From assembly GCF_038024065.1 (NCBI RefSeq), contig NZ_CP150667.1:1116001-1180000 (forward strand): DNA of 64,000 nt, read 5' to 3'. Numbering within the stretch: the stretch's first letter is position 1; the number at the start of each line of letters is the position of its first letter. The stretch is from Polaribacter sejongensis. GTDB lineage: Bacteria > Bacteroidota > Bacteroidia > Flavobacteriales > Flavobacteriaceae. Made by a program: the position numbers and the translations under genes. Of the stretch, positions 24,272-33,893 are shown piece by piece. The notes beneath the pieces are model-generated. The model was given only the letters and a program-made list of their open reading frames with translations, searched no databases and had not been told where the DNA came from.

Positions 24272-26740
24272 TTAATTCTTTTTAAATAAACTAGATATTC
24301 TAGAGAAGAAGCCTTTATTGTCTTCATCCTCATGATAGCCATTACCGTATTTTCCGTAACCATAGCCGTAACCGTAGCCATAACCATAGCCGTAACCATA
24401 ACCGTATTTATTCTTTATAGAAAAGTCGTTTAAAACATAACTAATATTGGTTACTTCTTTATTTTTATACTTATCATCTATCATTCTCATCATTCCCTTT
24501 TCGGAATAATCCTGACGGATAACATAAATAATAGCATCTCCATATTTAAACAATTCTAAAGCATCTGAAACTAAACCAACAGGCGGTGTATCAATAATAA
24601 CATAATCATATCTTTCTTGAAGATCTTTAATCATCTTATCTGCCGTTTCATTCAGTAATAATTCAGATGGATTTGGAGGTATTGGTCCAGACAAAATAAG
24701 ATCTAGGTTTGGTACTTTAGTCTTAATTATAATTTCATCTAATGTCTTTTGCTTAATTAAATGATTTACCACACCAACGTCATTGGTTAAATCAAAATCA
24801 TCATAAATTTTAGGTTTTCTTAAATCTAAACCTATTAATACCGTTTTCTTTCCGCTTAAAGCAAAAACAGTTGCCATATTTATAGAAATCATTGTTTTCC
24901 CTTCTCCACTTACAGAAGAAGTTAAAACTAATGTCTTTGATTTATCCGCATCTGTATTCTTAAACAAAAATTGAATATTAGATCTAAGCGCCCTGAAAGA
25001 TTCTGAAACAGAAGATTTTGGTTTATTAAAAACAGCTAGGTTATTATTTCCATGGTTTTTACCTACAACACCTAAAACAGGAATTGCATAATTATTTTGA
25101 ATATCTTCTGCTGTGTGAATTTTATTATCTAAAACCTCTCTAGTTATGATGTAAAATAATGGAAAAACAATTCCCAACATTAATCCTACTAAATAATTAA
25201 AACTTGGTATTGGGTATACAGGTCCATTACCTAAATCTTTAGCCGTGTCTATAATTTTAACATCAGATACATTTGCAGCTATCGCTGTACCAGCTTCATA
25301 ACTTTTTTGCTTCAAATAATTATAATTTGCTTCAGAAATTTCATAGTTTTTCTCAAATTTTAATAAGCCTTGTTCAGTTTTAGGTAATCTTTTTAACTTA
25401 CTTTTATAACTAGATAAATTAGACCTTAACTTATTAAGTTTATTATTATTAACTACTTTTAATGTTGAAATATTTTCTAAAAGATTATTTTTAGAAATCT
25501 TAATTTCATTGCTTAATACTACAATACTTGGGTGACTATCTGTTACAGAACCTCTTAATTTCTCTCTTAAGCTAGATTTCTGTATAAGAATAGATATTTC
25601 TTCTGCAATTTTCATATCTTGAATAGATATTAAAGCAGGCACAGGTACGTTTTCTCCAAAAGAATCATGTGAGCTTATATAACTTCTTAAGTTATTTAAA
25701 TAGTCATTAAATTCTAATATCCCTTTCTTTTCTTTTTCTAAGTCAATTGTTTGATCAAAAATAACACTCCCTTCTTCAGATAGATCGTAAATATTATTTT
25801 TTTCTTTATAAACCCCTAACTCTTCCTCTATTCTCTTTAAACTATCTTCTACTTTTGTAAATAAAACTTCAATATATTCTTTTGTTCTTTTAGCATAAAG
25901 AATCTTTTGCTCTTGTTTGTCTTTATCTAAAATAAAAACGGTTGTGTTTAAATAATCTACAATTCTATTCTTATTTGTACCATCTTTAGACAACTGAAGC
26001 ATCGAAGACCCATTTGTAATATCAGATACACTTATTGACCTATTAGCCCCAACGGTGCCATCAAAACTTACAAACTGAATAAAATATTTTTCTCCTATAT
26101 TAAATTTATTATTTTTTTTAAGTGAAAAATTTAAAAATGAAGTATTTACTTCTTCATCTATTTTAAACTCTTTAGAAAAAGATGTTTTATTAGAGTTATA
26201 ATTACTTATTACACTAGAATCATATGTAATTAATTGGTTAGTACCTAATTCATTAAAATCAAAAGACAAATTATAAGTATTCTCTCCAGTAATTTCTACT
26301 TGTAAAAGCTTATTATATAATTGAGGCTTGCTAGTATTAAGATTAACTATAAAAGGTGTCTGTCCATACACATCTTCTAGCCTATACCTTCCTTCTTTTA
26401 AATAATTTATAAAGAAATTTAATTTTTTAACAACTTTTTCATTATGTGTTCTAGAAGTTAAGACTACTTTAATCGTTTCTACAGCATCACTTGCTCCCCC
26501 CCAGTTAAAAGCGATATTTGTTCCGGTAGAAAATAATGGATTATTTTCTTCTTTTACAGAAATAACTGTGTTAAGACTATAAATTTTAGGTTTATAGTCA
26601 TTCATAAATTTAGCAACAATTAATGCAATAATAATAGTTACAAAAAAAAGTTTCCAATAAGATAAAACTTTAAAAAGATAACCTTTAACATCAATATTGT
26701 TTTGAATAGTACTATTATCTAGTTTATTAAAATTATCCAT
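24272..26740 (-). CDS. wzc: Wzc-type polysaccharide co-polymerase / tyrosine autokinase
   Basis: Inner-membrane protein that drives capsule or exopolysaccharide polymerisation and export through cycles of tyrosine autophosphorylation. 822 residues: a Wzz domain with a first membrane helix at about 27-46, a long periplasmic coiled coil, a second helix around 515-537, then a cytoplasmic BY-kinase with Walker A GEGKT (612-616), Walker A' near LIGLDLRKP and Walker B near YVIIDTPPVG. The C-terminal tyrosine cluster is unusual: nine consecutive Tyr-Gly pairs (24353-24406) followed by KYGNGY. It starts 6 bases after the Wza gene. Confidence 0.93.
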   Translation of the reverse strand: MDNFNKLDNSTIQNNIDVKGYLFKVLSYWKLFFVTIIIALIVAKFMNDYKPKIYSLNTVISVKEENNPLFSTGTNIAFNWGGASDAVETIKVVLTSRTHNEKVVKKLNFFINYLKEGRYRLEDVYGQTPFIVNLNTSKPQLYNKLLQVEITGENTYNLSFDFNELGTNQLITYDSSVISNYNSNKTSFSKEFKIDEEVNTSFLNFSLKKNNKFNIGEKYFIQFVSFDGTVGANRSISVSDITNGSSMLQLSKDGTNKNRIVDYLNTTVFILDKDKQEQKILYAKRTKEYIEVLFTKVEDSLKRIEEELGVYKEKNNIYDLSEEGSVIFDQTIDLEKEKKGILEFNDYLNNLRSYISSHDSFGENVPVPALISIQDMKIAEEISILIQKSSLREKLRGSVTDSHPSIVVLSNEIKISKNNLLENISTLKVVNNNKLNKLRSNLSSYKSKLKRLPKTEQGLLKFEKNYEISEANYNYLKQKSYEAGTAIAANVSDVKIIDTAKDLGNGPVYPIPSFNYLVGLMLGIVFPLFYIITREVLDNKIHTAEDIQNNYAIPVLGVVGKNHGNNNLAVFNKPKSSVSESFRALRSNIQFLFKNTDADKSKTLVLTSSVSGEGKTMISINMATVFALSGKKTVLIGLDLRKPKIYDDFDLTNDVGVVNHLIKQKTLDEIIIKTKVPNLDLILSGPIPPNPSELLLNETADKMIKDLQERYDYVIIDTPPVGLVSDALELFKYGDAIIYVIRQDYSEKGMMRMIDDKYKNKEVTNISYVLNDFSIKNKYGYGYGYGYGYGYGYGYGKYGNGYHEDEDNKGFFSRISSLFKKN
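24353..24406 (-). repeat. Nine-fold Tyr-Gly hexamer repeat at the end of wzc
   Basis: Nine in-frame hexamers TAyGGn encode (Tyr-Gly)9, the autophosphorylated tail of the kinase. Synonymous changes (TAC/TAT, GGT/GGC/GGA) break perfect identity, but the tract could still change length in steps of two residues without loss of frame. Confidence 0.85.
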
Positions 26741-26746
26741 AAATCG

Positions 26747-27529
26747 CTATAAATTTCTTGCTAAAATAAAAGTAGTACTTATTAATGTAAATAAAGAAAC
26801 AATTGTTGTGAGTGCTCCAAGACCAGTAGTACCTGTTCCCCATGTCTTTTGTTTCAGTGGAATAACATTTATAATATCATTTGGTTTGATATAAAATACG
26901 TCCGAATCAAAAGCGCTTATTTGTGTTAAATCAATTGTGAATTTTTCTGTCCCCGTAATCGAGTTTCTTATAATTTCAACTCTTTTTCTATTACCAACAG
27001 CTGTAATATCTCCAGAACTAGAAATAGCATCTATAATGGAAAGTTTATTTTGATAAATAATATTAGGACCTGGATTTCCTATTTCTCCAATGGCTGTATA
27101 CTTAATACCAGCCAATTTTACAGAAACAAAAAGCTCTTCTTGTGTTTTAATGAATTTTTTTAATTCATTTTCTATTTTTTTTCGAACCTCTAGCTCAGTA
27201 TACCCTAAAACATTAATTTCTCCTAAAGTAGGCATTCTTATATTTCCATAACTATCAATACTATAACCATTAAAAAATATTTGAGATTCATCTATATTTG
27301 TATTATTAGAATTACTAGATTGTTTCTTAAAAACGGATACTAAAGTCTCGTCATTAGATTTTATATCTATATTTAAGATATCATCAACCTGTAACTTGTA
27401 AGGAATATTATTAATTCTTTTAATTTCTTTTTTTGCAATTGGCTCTCCTTGTAGATAAATTATATCCTTAGCTGGTATACACGAAAAAAGAAAAGGAATA
27501 AATAAGAGCAGTAAAAAATGGTTTCTCAT
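26747..27529 (-). CDS. wza: Polysaccharide export outer-membrane lipoprotein (Wza type)
   Basis: Outer-membrane exporter partner of Wzc. The start MRNHFLLLLFIPFLFSC is a lipoprotein signal with Cys17 of the chosen protein as the lipid site, followed by a poly-saccharide export domain (YKLQVDDILNIDI) and SLBB-type repeats (GEIGNPGPNIIYQNKLSIIDAI), ending in a hydrophobic C-terminal helix. An ATG at 27556 is in frame but falls inside the -7 box, so 27529 (260 residues) is preferred; 27544 is possible. Only wza and wzc are here, so the sugar-assembly genes must lie elsewhere. Confidence 0.9.
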   Translation of the reverse strand: MRNHFLLLLFIPFLFSCIPAKDIIYLQGEPIAKKEIKRINNIPYKLQVDDILNIDIKSNDETLVSVFKKQSSNSNNTNIDESQIFFNGYSIDSYGNIRMPTLGEINVLGYTELEVRKKIENELKKFIKTQEELFVSVKLAGIKYTAIGEIGNPGPNIIYQNKLSIIDAISSSGDITAVGNRKRVEIIRNSITGTEKFTIDLTQISAFDSDVFYIKPNDIINVIPLKQKTWGTGTTGLGALTTIVSLFTLISTTFILARNL

Positions 27530-27553
27530 TGTAATTTTAATCATAAATATGCA

Positions 27554-27561
27554 CAAATATA
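27554..27561 (-). promoter_or_regulatory. Candidate -7 promoter box of wza-wzc
   Basis: Reads TATATTTG on the minus strand, an exact TAnnTTTG, placing the transcript start near 27547 and excluding translation from the upstream ATG at 27556. Confidence 0.55.
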
Positions 27562-27614
27562 CTTTTTAAAAGTGGTTTACTATAATTTTATTTTACTTTC
27601 GTTTTTTATAAAAA

Positions 27615-28391
27615 ATGATTTATTTGATAACAAAATATTTAAAATTTCTCGTAAAATCATCCAATCAACATGGGGTTCACTCCCCTTTTGTGTATGATTT
27701 AATAACCAAATGTTTTTACAAAAAAACAGACCCAATATTAGTTCAATTATTTTATAAAACGAAGCAACAACTATTAGACAACAAAAGTTTGATAAAAGTC
27801 ACAGATTTTGGTGCAGGTTCTAAAGTTTTTAAAAATAATGAGCGTCAAGTTTCTAAAATTGCAAAAATTGCAGGTTTATCAAACAAAAAAGCTAAATTAT
27901 TAATTCGTTTAATTCAATATTTTAAACATAATAATTTATTAGAAATTGGTACTTCTTTAGGTTTAGGTACATCAGCAATTAAAATTGGAAACAATAAAAC
28001 AAATATTACAACATTAGAAGGTTGCCCAGAAACTAGTAAAATTGCTGAAAATTTATTTTTAAAAAATAATTATAAAAACATTCAGATAATTACTGGCGAT
28101 TTTAAAGAAACTTTACCCAAAGCTGTCAAAAACCAACAATTCGATTGTATTTATTTTGATGGAAATCATACAAAAAAAGACACCTTACATTATTTTAATA
28201 CTTGTTTAAATACCGTTACTAATAATTCAGTATGGATTTTTGATGATATTTACTGGAGTGACGAAATGAAAGAAGCCTGGACAGAAATTAAAAATCACAA
28301 AAAAGTAACCGTTACCGTTGATGTTTTTTACTGGGGAATTGTTTTCTTCAGAAAAGAACAGGAAAAAGAACATTTTAAAATAAGAGTCTAA
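27615..28391 (+). CDS. Class I SAM-dependent methyltransferase
   Basis: A 258-residue methyltransferase of the O-methyltransferase (Methyltransf_24-like) type. The SAM-binding motif I reads LLEIGTSLGLGTSAI (about residues 113-127), motif II ends in LEGCPE with the acidic ribose ligand, and FDCIYFDGNHTKKDT carries the acidic motif typical of the family. There is no signal peptide. It is divergent from wza-wzc and 90 bases upstream of the cobalamin adenosyltransferase; I infer no shared function. Substrate unknown. Confidence 0.8.
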   Translation: MIYLITKYLKFLVKSSNQHGVHSPFVYDLITKCFYKKTDPILVQLFYKTKQQLLDNKSLIKVTDFGAGSKVFKNNERQVSKIAKIAGLSNKKAKLLIRLIQYFKHNNLLEIGTSLGLGTSAIKIGNNKTNITTLEGCPETSKIAENLFLKNNYKNIQIITGDFKETLPKAVKNQQFDCIYFDGNHTKKDTLHYFNTCLNTVTNNSVWIFDDIYWSDEMKEAWTEIKNHKKVTVTVDVFYWGIVFFRKEQEKEHFKIRV

Positions 28392-28438
28392 TTCTTTAAA
28401 AGTGTTAAATCGTGTTAATTTTAAACAGCACTCCTTTT

Positions 28439-28454
28439 AAACTTTGTAACTTTG
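28439..28454 (+). promoter_or_regulatory. Octamer pair with -7 box before the cobalamin adenosyltransferase
   Basis: AAACTTTGTAACTTTG, two tandem octamers; the second is an exact TAnnTTTG box 27 bases before the ATG at 28482. It belongs to the AACTTTG clusters seen in several gaps of the window. Confidence 0.45.
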
Positions 28455-28481
28455 ATTTAATGAAAAACCGCAACTAATATT

Positions 28482-29054
28482 ATGAAAATATATACAAAAA
28501 CTGGTGATGCTGGTACAACCGCTCTTTTTGGAGGTACTAGAGTAAAAAAATACAATTTACGTATAGAAAGTTATGGTAATGTAGACGAACTAAATTCTTA
28601 TATTGGATTAATAAAGGATCAAAACATAAGTGTTTCTATTAAAGAATCTTTATTAAAAATTCAAAATGAATTATTTACTTTGGGTGCTATGTTAGCAACT
28701 CCTCCAGAAAAAGAAACTTTAAAAAATGGAAAAGAGAGACTCAACATTCCAAAAATTGATGATGCTTCTATTCTGTTTTTAGAAGAAGAAATTGATAAAA
28801 TGGATTTAGAGCTCCCTCAAATGACTCATTTTATTCTTCCTGGCGGACATCAATCTGTGTCATTTTGTCATATTGCAAGATGTATTTGCAGACGAGCAGA
28901 ACGCTTAGTTGTAGAACTAAATGATCAAGAAAACATTAATATTGACATACTAAAATACTTAAACCGACTTTCTGACTACCTTTTTACGTTGGCACGAAAG
29001 TTGTCCAAAGACTTATCAGTAGAGGAAATCAAATGGATTCCTACAAAAAATTAA
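28482..29054 (+). CDS. pduO: ATP:cob(I)alamin adenosyltransferase, PduO type
   Basis: Attaches the adenosyl group of ATP to cob(I)alamin, making adenosylcobalamin in the cytoplasm. The 190 residues show the PduO signature: N-terminal KIYTKTGDAGTTALFGGTRV (ATP loop), SYGNVDELNSYIG, and the C-terminal SFCHIARCICRRAERLVV with FTLARKL. It stands alone without cobalamin-synthesis genes, fitting a scavenged-B12 lifestyle. Its product is the chromophore expected for the CarH/LitR-like regulator at 13696-14589 and also a cofactor for methylmalonyl-CoA mutase, so a specific link is inference. Confidence 0.93.
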   Translation: MKIYTKTGDAGTTALFGGTRVKKYNLRIESYGNVDELNSYIGLIKDQNISVSIKESLLKIQNELFTLGAMLATPPEKETLKNGKERLNIPKIDDASILFLEEEIDKMDLELPQMTHFILPGGHQSVSFCHIARCICRRAERLVVELNDQENINIDILKYLNRLSDYLFTLARKLSKDLSVEEIKWIPTKN

Positions 29055-29172
29055 CACGTTCTTTTTTTATCGATTTAAAGAAGTTTTTCATTTTATTTCA
29101 TCCTTAAAGCATTAATTTTAAGATATTAACAAATTGAAAGAATAACTTCTCTATATATTTCTTAAAAAAGAC

Positions 29173-29202
29173 TTGTATAATTCAGTAAAAAAATTATTTT
29201 TG
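29173..29202 (+). promoter_or_regulatory. Promoter of the DUF2795 gene
   Basis: TTG at 29173-29175 and TATTTTTG at 29195-29202 are separated by 19 bases, a full match to the flavobacterial TTG-N17-23-TAnnTTTG promoter. The ATG follows 21 bases later. Confidence 0.7.
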
Positions 29203-29223
29203 CACAAAATTAAACATTAAGAA

Positions 29224-29445
29224 ATGTATTGGACATTAGAATTAGCATCTTATTTAGCAGATGCGCCTTGGCCAGCAACCAAAGACGAATTAATAGATTA
29301 CGCTATTAGAACTGGATCTCCTTTAGAAGTAGTAGAAAACCTACAAGATATAGAAGATGAAGGTGATGCGTATGACTCAATTGTTGAAATTTGGCCAGAT
29401 TATCCTACCGAAGATGATTATCTTTGGAATGAGGATGAATACTAA
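29224..29445 (+). CDS. DUF2795 domain protein
   Basis: A 73-residue very acidic protein (MYWTLELASYLADAPWPATKDELIDYA...) with the conserved YWTLELASYL and PATKDELIDYA segments of DUF2795, a small protein highly conserved in Bacteroidota. Its molecular role is unknown to me. It has a strong canonical promoter and its own terminator, so it is a separate, probably well-expressed unit just upstream of secA. Confidence 0.88.
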   Translation: MYWTLELASYLADAPWPATKDELIDYAIRTGSPLEVVENLQDIEDEGDAYDSIVEIWPDYPTEDDYLWNEDEY

Positions 29446-29462
29446 ACATAATAATTAAATAT

Positions 29463-29490
29463 AAAAAGTCTCTAAAGAGGCTTTTTTTTT
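29463..29490 (+). terminator. Intrinsic terminator after the DUF2795 gene
   Basis: AAAAAGTCTCT pairs with AGAGGCTTTTT (one wobble) and runs into a T tract. Confidence 0.8.
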
Positions 29491-29587
29491 GTTTTCTTAT
29501 AATCTAGAAAACTATTTTTCAGGCTTTTAAAAAACCTGATACGGAACTATAATGCAGTTATTAATTTAACTGAAAATAACATAATAA

Positions 29588-32500
29588 ATGAATATTTTAA
29601 ATTCAGTAATCAAACTTTTTGTTGGTGATAAGCAAGAAAAAGATTTAAAAATTTTACAACCAGTTGTTGAAAATGTAAAAAAATTCGAAATAGAATTTTC
29701 TAAACTTTCTAACGATGGTTTAAGGGCCAAAACCATCGAGTTTAAGCAAAGGATAAAAACTGCTACAAAAGAGTTTGATACTAAAATTACTGAATTAGAA
29801 GAAGAAGCTAAGACAGCAGATATAGATCGTCAAGAAGATATTTATACTGAAATAGATGCTTTAAAAGATGAAGCATATAAAGTTTCTGAAGAAACTTTAC
29901 TTAAAATTATGCCAGAAGCTTTTGCTATAGTAAAAGAAACGGCAAAACGTTTTGTAGAAAATGAGCAAGTAGAAGTTACAGCATCTCCTTTTGATAGAGA
30001 ATTATCTGCAGAAAGAGATAACGTTACTTTAGAAGGTGATAAAGCTTTTTGGGCAAATTCTTGGGATGCATCCGGTAAAGCTGTCACTTGGGACATGGTT
30101 CATTATGATGTTCAATTAATTGGTGGATCTGTTTTACACCAAGGTAAAGTTGCAGAAATGATGACTGGTGAGGGAAAAACATTAGTTTCTACCCTTCCCG
30201 TTTATTTAAATGCATTAACTGGTAACGGAGTTCACTTAGTAACAGTAAATGATTATTTAGCAAAACGTGATAAAGCGTGGATGGGACCAATTTTTGAGTT
30301 TCATGGTTTTACAACAGACTGTATCGATTATCATCAACCAAATTCTGATGCGCGTAGAAAAGCATATAATGCAGACATTACGTATGGTACAAATAACGAA
30401 TTTGGTTTCGATTATTTACGTGATAATATGGCTAGCTCTAAAGACGATTTAGTACAAAGAGCACCTAACTACGCAATTATTGATGAAGTAGATTCTGTTT
30501 TAATTGATGACGCGAGAACGCCGTTAATTATTTCTGGACCAGTACCACAAGGAGACAGACATGAATTTAACGAATTAAAACCTTTAGTTTCTGAAATCGT
30601 TACTAAACAAAAAAATCACTTAGTTAGTGTTTTTGCTGAAGCTAAAAAATTAATCGCAGAAGGAAACGATAAAGATGGAGGATTTTTATTATTAAGAGTT
30701 TACAGAGGTTTACCAAAAAACAAAGCATTAATTAAGTTTTTATCTCAAGAAGGAAATAAACAAATCTTGCAGAAAACAGAAAACTACTACATGCAAGATA
30801 ACAACAAATTAATGCCACAAGTAGATGAAGACTTATGGTTTGTTGTTGAAGAAAAAAATAATCAAATTGATTTAACAGACAAAGGAATCGCAGATTTATC
30901 AGAAAAAACTGCAAATGAAAACTTCTTTGTATTACCAGATATCGGAGTAAAAATTGGTGAAATAGATAATTCTGAAAGTAGTAAAGAAGAAAAAACTGCT
31001 CAAAAAGAAGAACTATATAAAGACTTTAGCATAAAAAGTGAACGCATTCATACCATGAACCAACTTTTAAAAGCATACACTGTTTTTGAAAAAGATGTTG
31101 AATATGTGGTTATGGAGAACAAAGTAATGATTGTTGATGAGCAGACAGGTCGTATCATGGATGGTCGTCGTTATTCAGACGGATTACACCAAGCAATTGA
31201 GGCAAAAGAAAATGTAAAAATTGAAGATGCTACTCAAACTTTTGCTACTGTAACCTTACAGAATTACTTTAGAATGTACAGAAAACTGTCTGGTATGACA
31301 GGTACAGCAATTACGGAAGCTGGTGAGTTATGGGAAATATACAAATTAGATGTTGTAGAAATCCCTACAAACAGACCTATTCAAAGAGATGATAAGGAAG
31401 ATTTAATTTACAAAACTGCGCGTGAAAAATACAATGCAGTAATTGAAGATATCGTAAAACTAGTTGAACAAAATAGACCTGTTTTAGTTGGTACAACTTC
31501 TGTAGAAATCTCAGAATTATTAGGTAGAATGTTACAAATGCGTAAGATTCCTCATAATATTTTAAATGCAAAATTACACAAAAGAGAAGCAGATGTTGTT
31601 GCGCAAGCTGGTAAACCTGGTATTGTTACAATTGCAACAAACATGGCTGGTCGTGGTACCGATATTAAATTATCTAAAGAAGTAAAAGATGCTGGTGGTT
31701 TAGCTATTATTGGTACAGAACGTCATGATTCTAGACGAGTAGATAGACAGTTACGTGGACGTGCAGGAAGACAAGGTGATGTTGGGTCTACTCAATTTTA
31801 TGTTGCTTTAGATGACAATTTAATGCGTCTTTTTGGTTCTGATAGAATTGCCAAAATGATGGATAGAATGGGCTTAAAAGAAGGTGAAGTAATTCAGCAT
31901 TCTATGATTACCAAATCTATTGAAAGAGCACAAAAGAAAGTAGAAGAAAATAACTTCGGTATTCGTAAGCGTTTGTTAGAGTATGATGATATTATGAACG
32001 CTCAACGTGAGTTTGTTTATAAAAGAAGACGTCATGCATTAGATGGTAAACATTTACAGGTAGATATTGCAAACATGATTTATGACACTTGCGAATCTAT
32101 TACGAATACGAATAAAGCAGCTAAGAATTTCCACAATTTTGAATTTGAATTGATTAAATTTTCTTCAATGACTTCTCCTTTTACAGAAGAAGAATTTGAT
32201 AAACTTTCACAAAAAGAAATCACAGACAAATTATACGATCTTGTTACAGAACATTACAAAAACAAAATTGAAAGAAATGCCGTTTTAGCATTCCCTGTAA
32301 TTAAAGATGTTTTTGAAAATGAAGGTGATCGTTATGAGCGTATTGTAGTTCCTTTTACTGACGGTACTAAATCTTTACAAGTTGTAACCAACTTAAAAGA
32401 TGCTTATGAAAGTGAAGGAAAAAGTTTAATTACAGATTTCGAGAAAAACATTACGTTAGCAATTATAGATGAAAACTGGAAAGATCATTTACGTAAAATG

Positions 32501-32929
32501 GATGATTTAAAACAATCTGTTCAGAATGCATCTTATGAGCAAAAAGATCCTTTATTAATCTACAAGTTTGAAGCTTTTGAATTGTTTAAAACTACTGTTG
32601 ATGAAATAAATAGAGAGGTATTATCTTTCTTATTTAAAGGAGAGCTTCCTAGTCAAGATGCGAATCAAATTTCAGAAGCACGTCAACAAAAAAGAGAAAG
32701 TTTAAATACAAGTAAAGCTGATGTTCAAAACTCTACAGAACAAGCTATAGAGAGTTCTCGTCAAAAACAATCTGAACCTGTTGAAACCATAGTACGTGAA
32801 CAACCTAAAGTTGGAAGAAATGAGCGCGTTACAATTAAAAATGTAATGAGTGGTGAAGAGAAAGAAGTAAAATTTAAACAAGCTATTCCTTTAATTGAAA
32901 AAGGAGAATGGGTTGTAGTAAATAAATAA
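29588..32929 (+). CDS. secA: Preprotein translocase ATPase SecA
   Basis: Motor that pushes unfolded preproteins through SecYEG. The DEAD-type nucleotide-binding domain shows [14 protein letters not shown] (Walker A), [21 protein letters not shown] (Walker B) and the helicase-like domain with [11 protein letters not shown] and [12 protein letters not shown]. At 1113 residues it is longer than the ~900 of E. coli; the extra length, including an insertion between about residues 340 and 480, is usual in Bacteroidota. The C-terminus has a Gln/Ser/Lys-rich linker and lacks the Cys-rich zinc motif, ending in a basic stretch with [13 protein letters not shown]. Confidence 0.97.
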   Translation: MNILNSVIKLFVGDKQEKDLKILQPVVENVKKFEIEFSKLSNDGLRAKTIEFKQRIKTATKEFDTKITELEEEAKTADIDRQEDIYTEIDALKDEAYKVSEETLLKIMPEAFAIVKETAKRFVENEQVEVTASPFDRELSAERDNVTLEGDKAFWANSWDASGKAVTWDMVHYDVQLIGGSVLHQGKVAEMMTGEGKTLVSTLPVYLNALTGNGVHLVTVNDYLAKRDKAWMGPIFEFHGFTTDCIDYHQPNSDARRKAYNADITYGTNNEFGFDYLRDNMASSKDDLVQRAPNYAIIDEVDSVLIDDARTPLIISGPVPQGDRHEFNELKPLVSEIVTKQKNHLVSVFAEAKKLIAEGNDKDGGFLLLRVYRGLPKNKALIKFLSQEGNKQILQKTENYYMQDNNKLMPQVDEDLWFVVEEKNNQIDLTDKGIADLSEKTANENFFVLPDIGVKIGEIDNSESSKEEKTAQKEELYKDFSIKSERIHTMNQLLKAYTVFEKDVEYVVMENKVMIVDEQTGRIMDGRRYSDGLHQAIEAKENVKIEDATQTFATVTLQNYFRMYRKLSGMTGTAITEAGELWEIYKLDVVEIPTNRPIQRDDKEDLIYKTAREKYNAVIEDIVKLVEQNRPVLVGTTSVEISELLGRMLQMRKIPHNILNAKLHKREADVVAQAGKPGIVTIATNMAGRGTDIKLSKEVKDAGGLAIIGTERHDSRRVDRQLRGRAGRQGDVGSTQFYVALDDNLMRLFGSDRIAKMMDRMGLKEGEVIQHSMITKSIERAQKKVEENNFGIRKRLLEYDDIMNAQREFVYKRRRHALDGKHLQVDIANMIYDTCESITNTNKAAKNFHNFEFELIKFSSMTSPFTEEEFDKLSQKEITDKLYDLVTEHYKNKIERNAVLAFPVIKDVFENEGDRYERIVVPFTDGTKSLQVVTNLKDAYESEGKSLITDFEKNITLAIIDENWKDHLRKMDDLKQSVQNASYEQKDPLLIYKFEAFELFKTTVDEINREVLSFLFKGELPSQDANQISEARQQKRESLNTSKADVQNSTEQAIESSRQKQSEPVETIVREQPKVGRNERVTIKNVMSGEEKEVKFKQAIPLIEKGEWVVVNK

Positions 32930-32955
32930 ACTATTTATTTTAGTATATAAATAAG

Positions 32956-32986
32956 AAGTCCAAAGTTAAAAGCTTTGGACTTTTTT
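32956..32986 (+). terminator. Intrinsic terminator of secA
   Basis: AAGTCCAAAG pairs with CTTTGGACTT across a 7-base loop and is followed by a T run. Confidence 0.85.
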
Positions 32987-33050
32987 ATTTTTAAGAATAC
33001 AGCCTCCATTTTTATTATTTCTAGAATCAATTAAAAAATATTAAACACAA

Positions 33051-33083
33051 AAAACCGTTTAGAAAATCTCTAAACGGTTTTTA
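33051..33083. terminator. Terminator of folE
   Basis: AAAAACCGTTTAG and CTAAACGGTTTTT form a 13-base stem with a 7-base loop; A and T runs on either side let it end the minus-strand folE transcript. Confidence 0.85.
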
Positions 33084-33120
33084 ATATTTATAGAATTCTG
33101 TTTAAACAGAAATAATAGTT

Positions 33121-33810
33121 TTATTCGAAACTTGTATTCATTTTTAGGTACTCTAAAAATTCTCTTTTCGTTTCCTTTTCTTTAAATTTACCTCCAAACT
33201 CAGCAGTAACAGTAGAGCTTTCGATATCTTTAATACCTCTAGAGTTAACACATAAGTGCTTTGCATCAATAACACAAGCAACATCTTCTACACCTAAAGC
33301 TTCTTGCATCGCTTGTACAACTTGCATTGTTAAACGCTCTTGCACTTGAGGTCTCTTAGAAAAATACTCTACAATTCTATTCATTTTAGAAAGTCCAATT
33401 ACTTTTCCATCAGAAATGTAAGCAACATGTGCTCTACCAATAATTGGCAATAAATGATGTTCACAGGTAGAATATACAACGATATTTCTTTCTACCAACA
33501 TTTCACCATAATTGTAATTATTATCAAAAGTTGATGCTTTTGGTAAATTTTTAGGGTTTAATCCCATAAAAAGTTCATTAACAAAAGATTTAGCAACTCT
33601 TTTAGGAGTTCCTTGTAAACTATCGTCTGTTAAATCCAAACCTAAAGTGGTTAAAATATCCTTAACACTCTGTTGGATTCTTTCAATTTTTTCTTCATCA
33701 GTTATATCAAAAGCATCTGCTCTTAATGGAGTTTTGGCTGATGTACCAACGTGATTCTCTCCTATTTCTTCAATTCTTTCGTCATTCATTTTGCTGCTCA
33801 ATTCAAACAT
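33121..33810 (-). CDS. folE: GTP cyclohydrolase I, type IA
   Basis: Converts GTP to dihydroneopterin triphosphate, the first step toward folate and other pterins. The zinc site is intact (YSTCEHHLLPI and CVNSRGIKD), with GTPKRVAKSF and QVQERLTMQV also typical. The frame opens at a TTG at 33831, but that codon lies inside the -7 box TAAATTTG (33829-33836), so translation more likely begins at ATG 33810 (229 residues) or at the family-like MNDERIEEIGE at 33789. It follows hisS by about 60 bases in the same direction but has its own promoter. Confidence 0.93.
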   Translation of the reverse strand: MFELSSKMNDERIEEIGENHVGTSAKTPLRADAFDITDEEKIERIQQSVKDILTTLGLDLTDDSLQGTPKRVAKSFVNELFMGLNPKNLPKASTFDNNYNYGEMLVERNIVVYSTCEHHLLPIIGRAHVAYISDGKVIGLSKMNRIVEYFSKRPQVQERLTMQVVQAMQEALGVEDVACVIDAKHLCVNSRGIKDIESSTVTAEFGGKFKEKETKREFLEYLKMNTSFE

Positions 33811-33828
33811 TTCATTCTTATTATAGTG

Positions 33829-33836
33829 CAAATTTA
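33829..33836 (-). promoter_or_regulatory. Candidate -7 promoter box of folE
   Basis: Minus strand reads TAAATTTG, an exact match; transcription would begin near 33822, just ahead of the ATG at 33810. Confidence 0.5.
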
Positions 33837-33893
33837 CGTGTTTGCAACGTATTATTTTAGTTTACGAATCAATAAAAATTATAAAACTATAAT

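Noticed and set aside
27545..27556. Upstream ATG of the Wza gene at 27556
   Set aside because: It falls inside the -7 promoter box, so it would not be in the mRNA.
33811..33831. Upstream TTG start of folE at 33831
   Set aside because: It lies within the -7 box TAAATTTG and would precede the transcript start.
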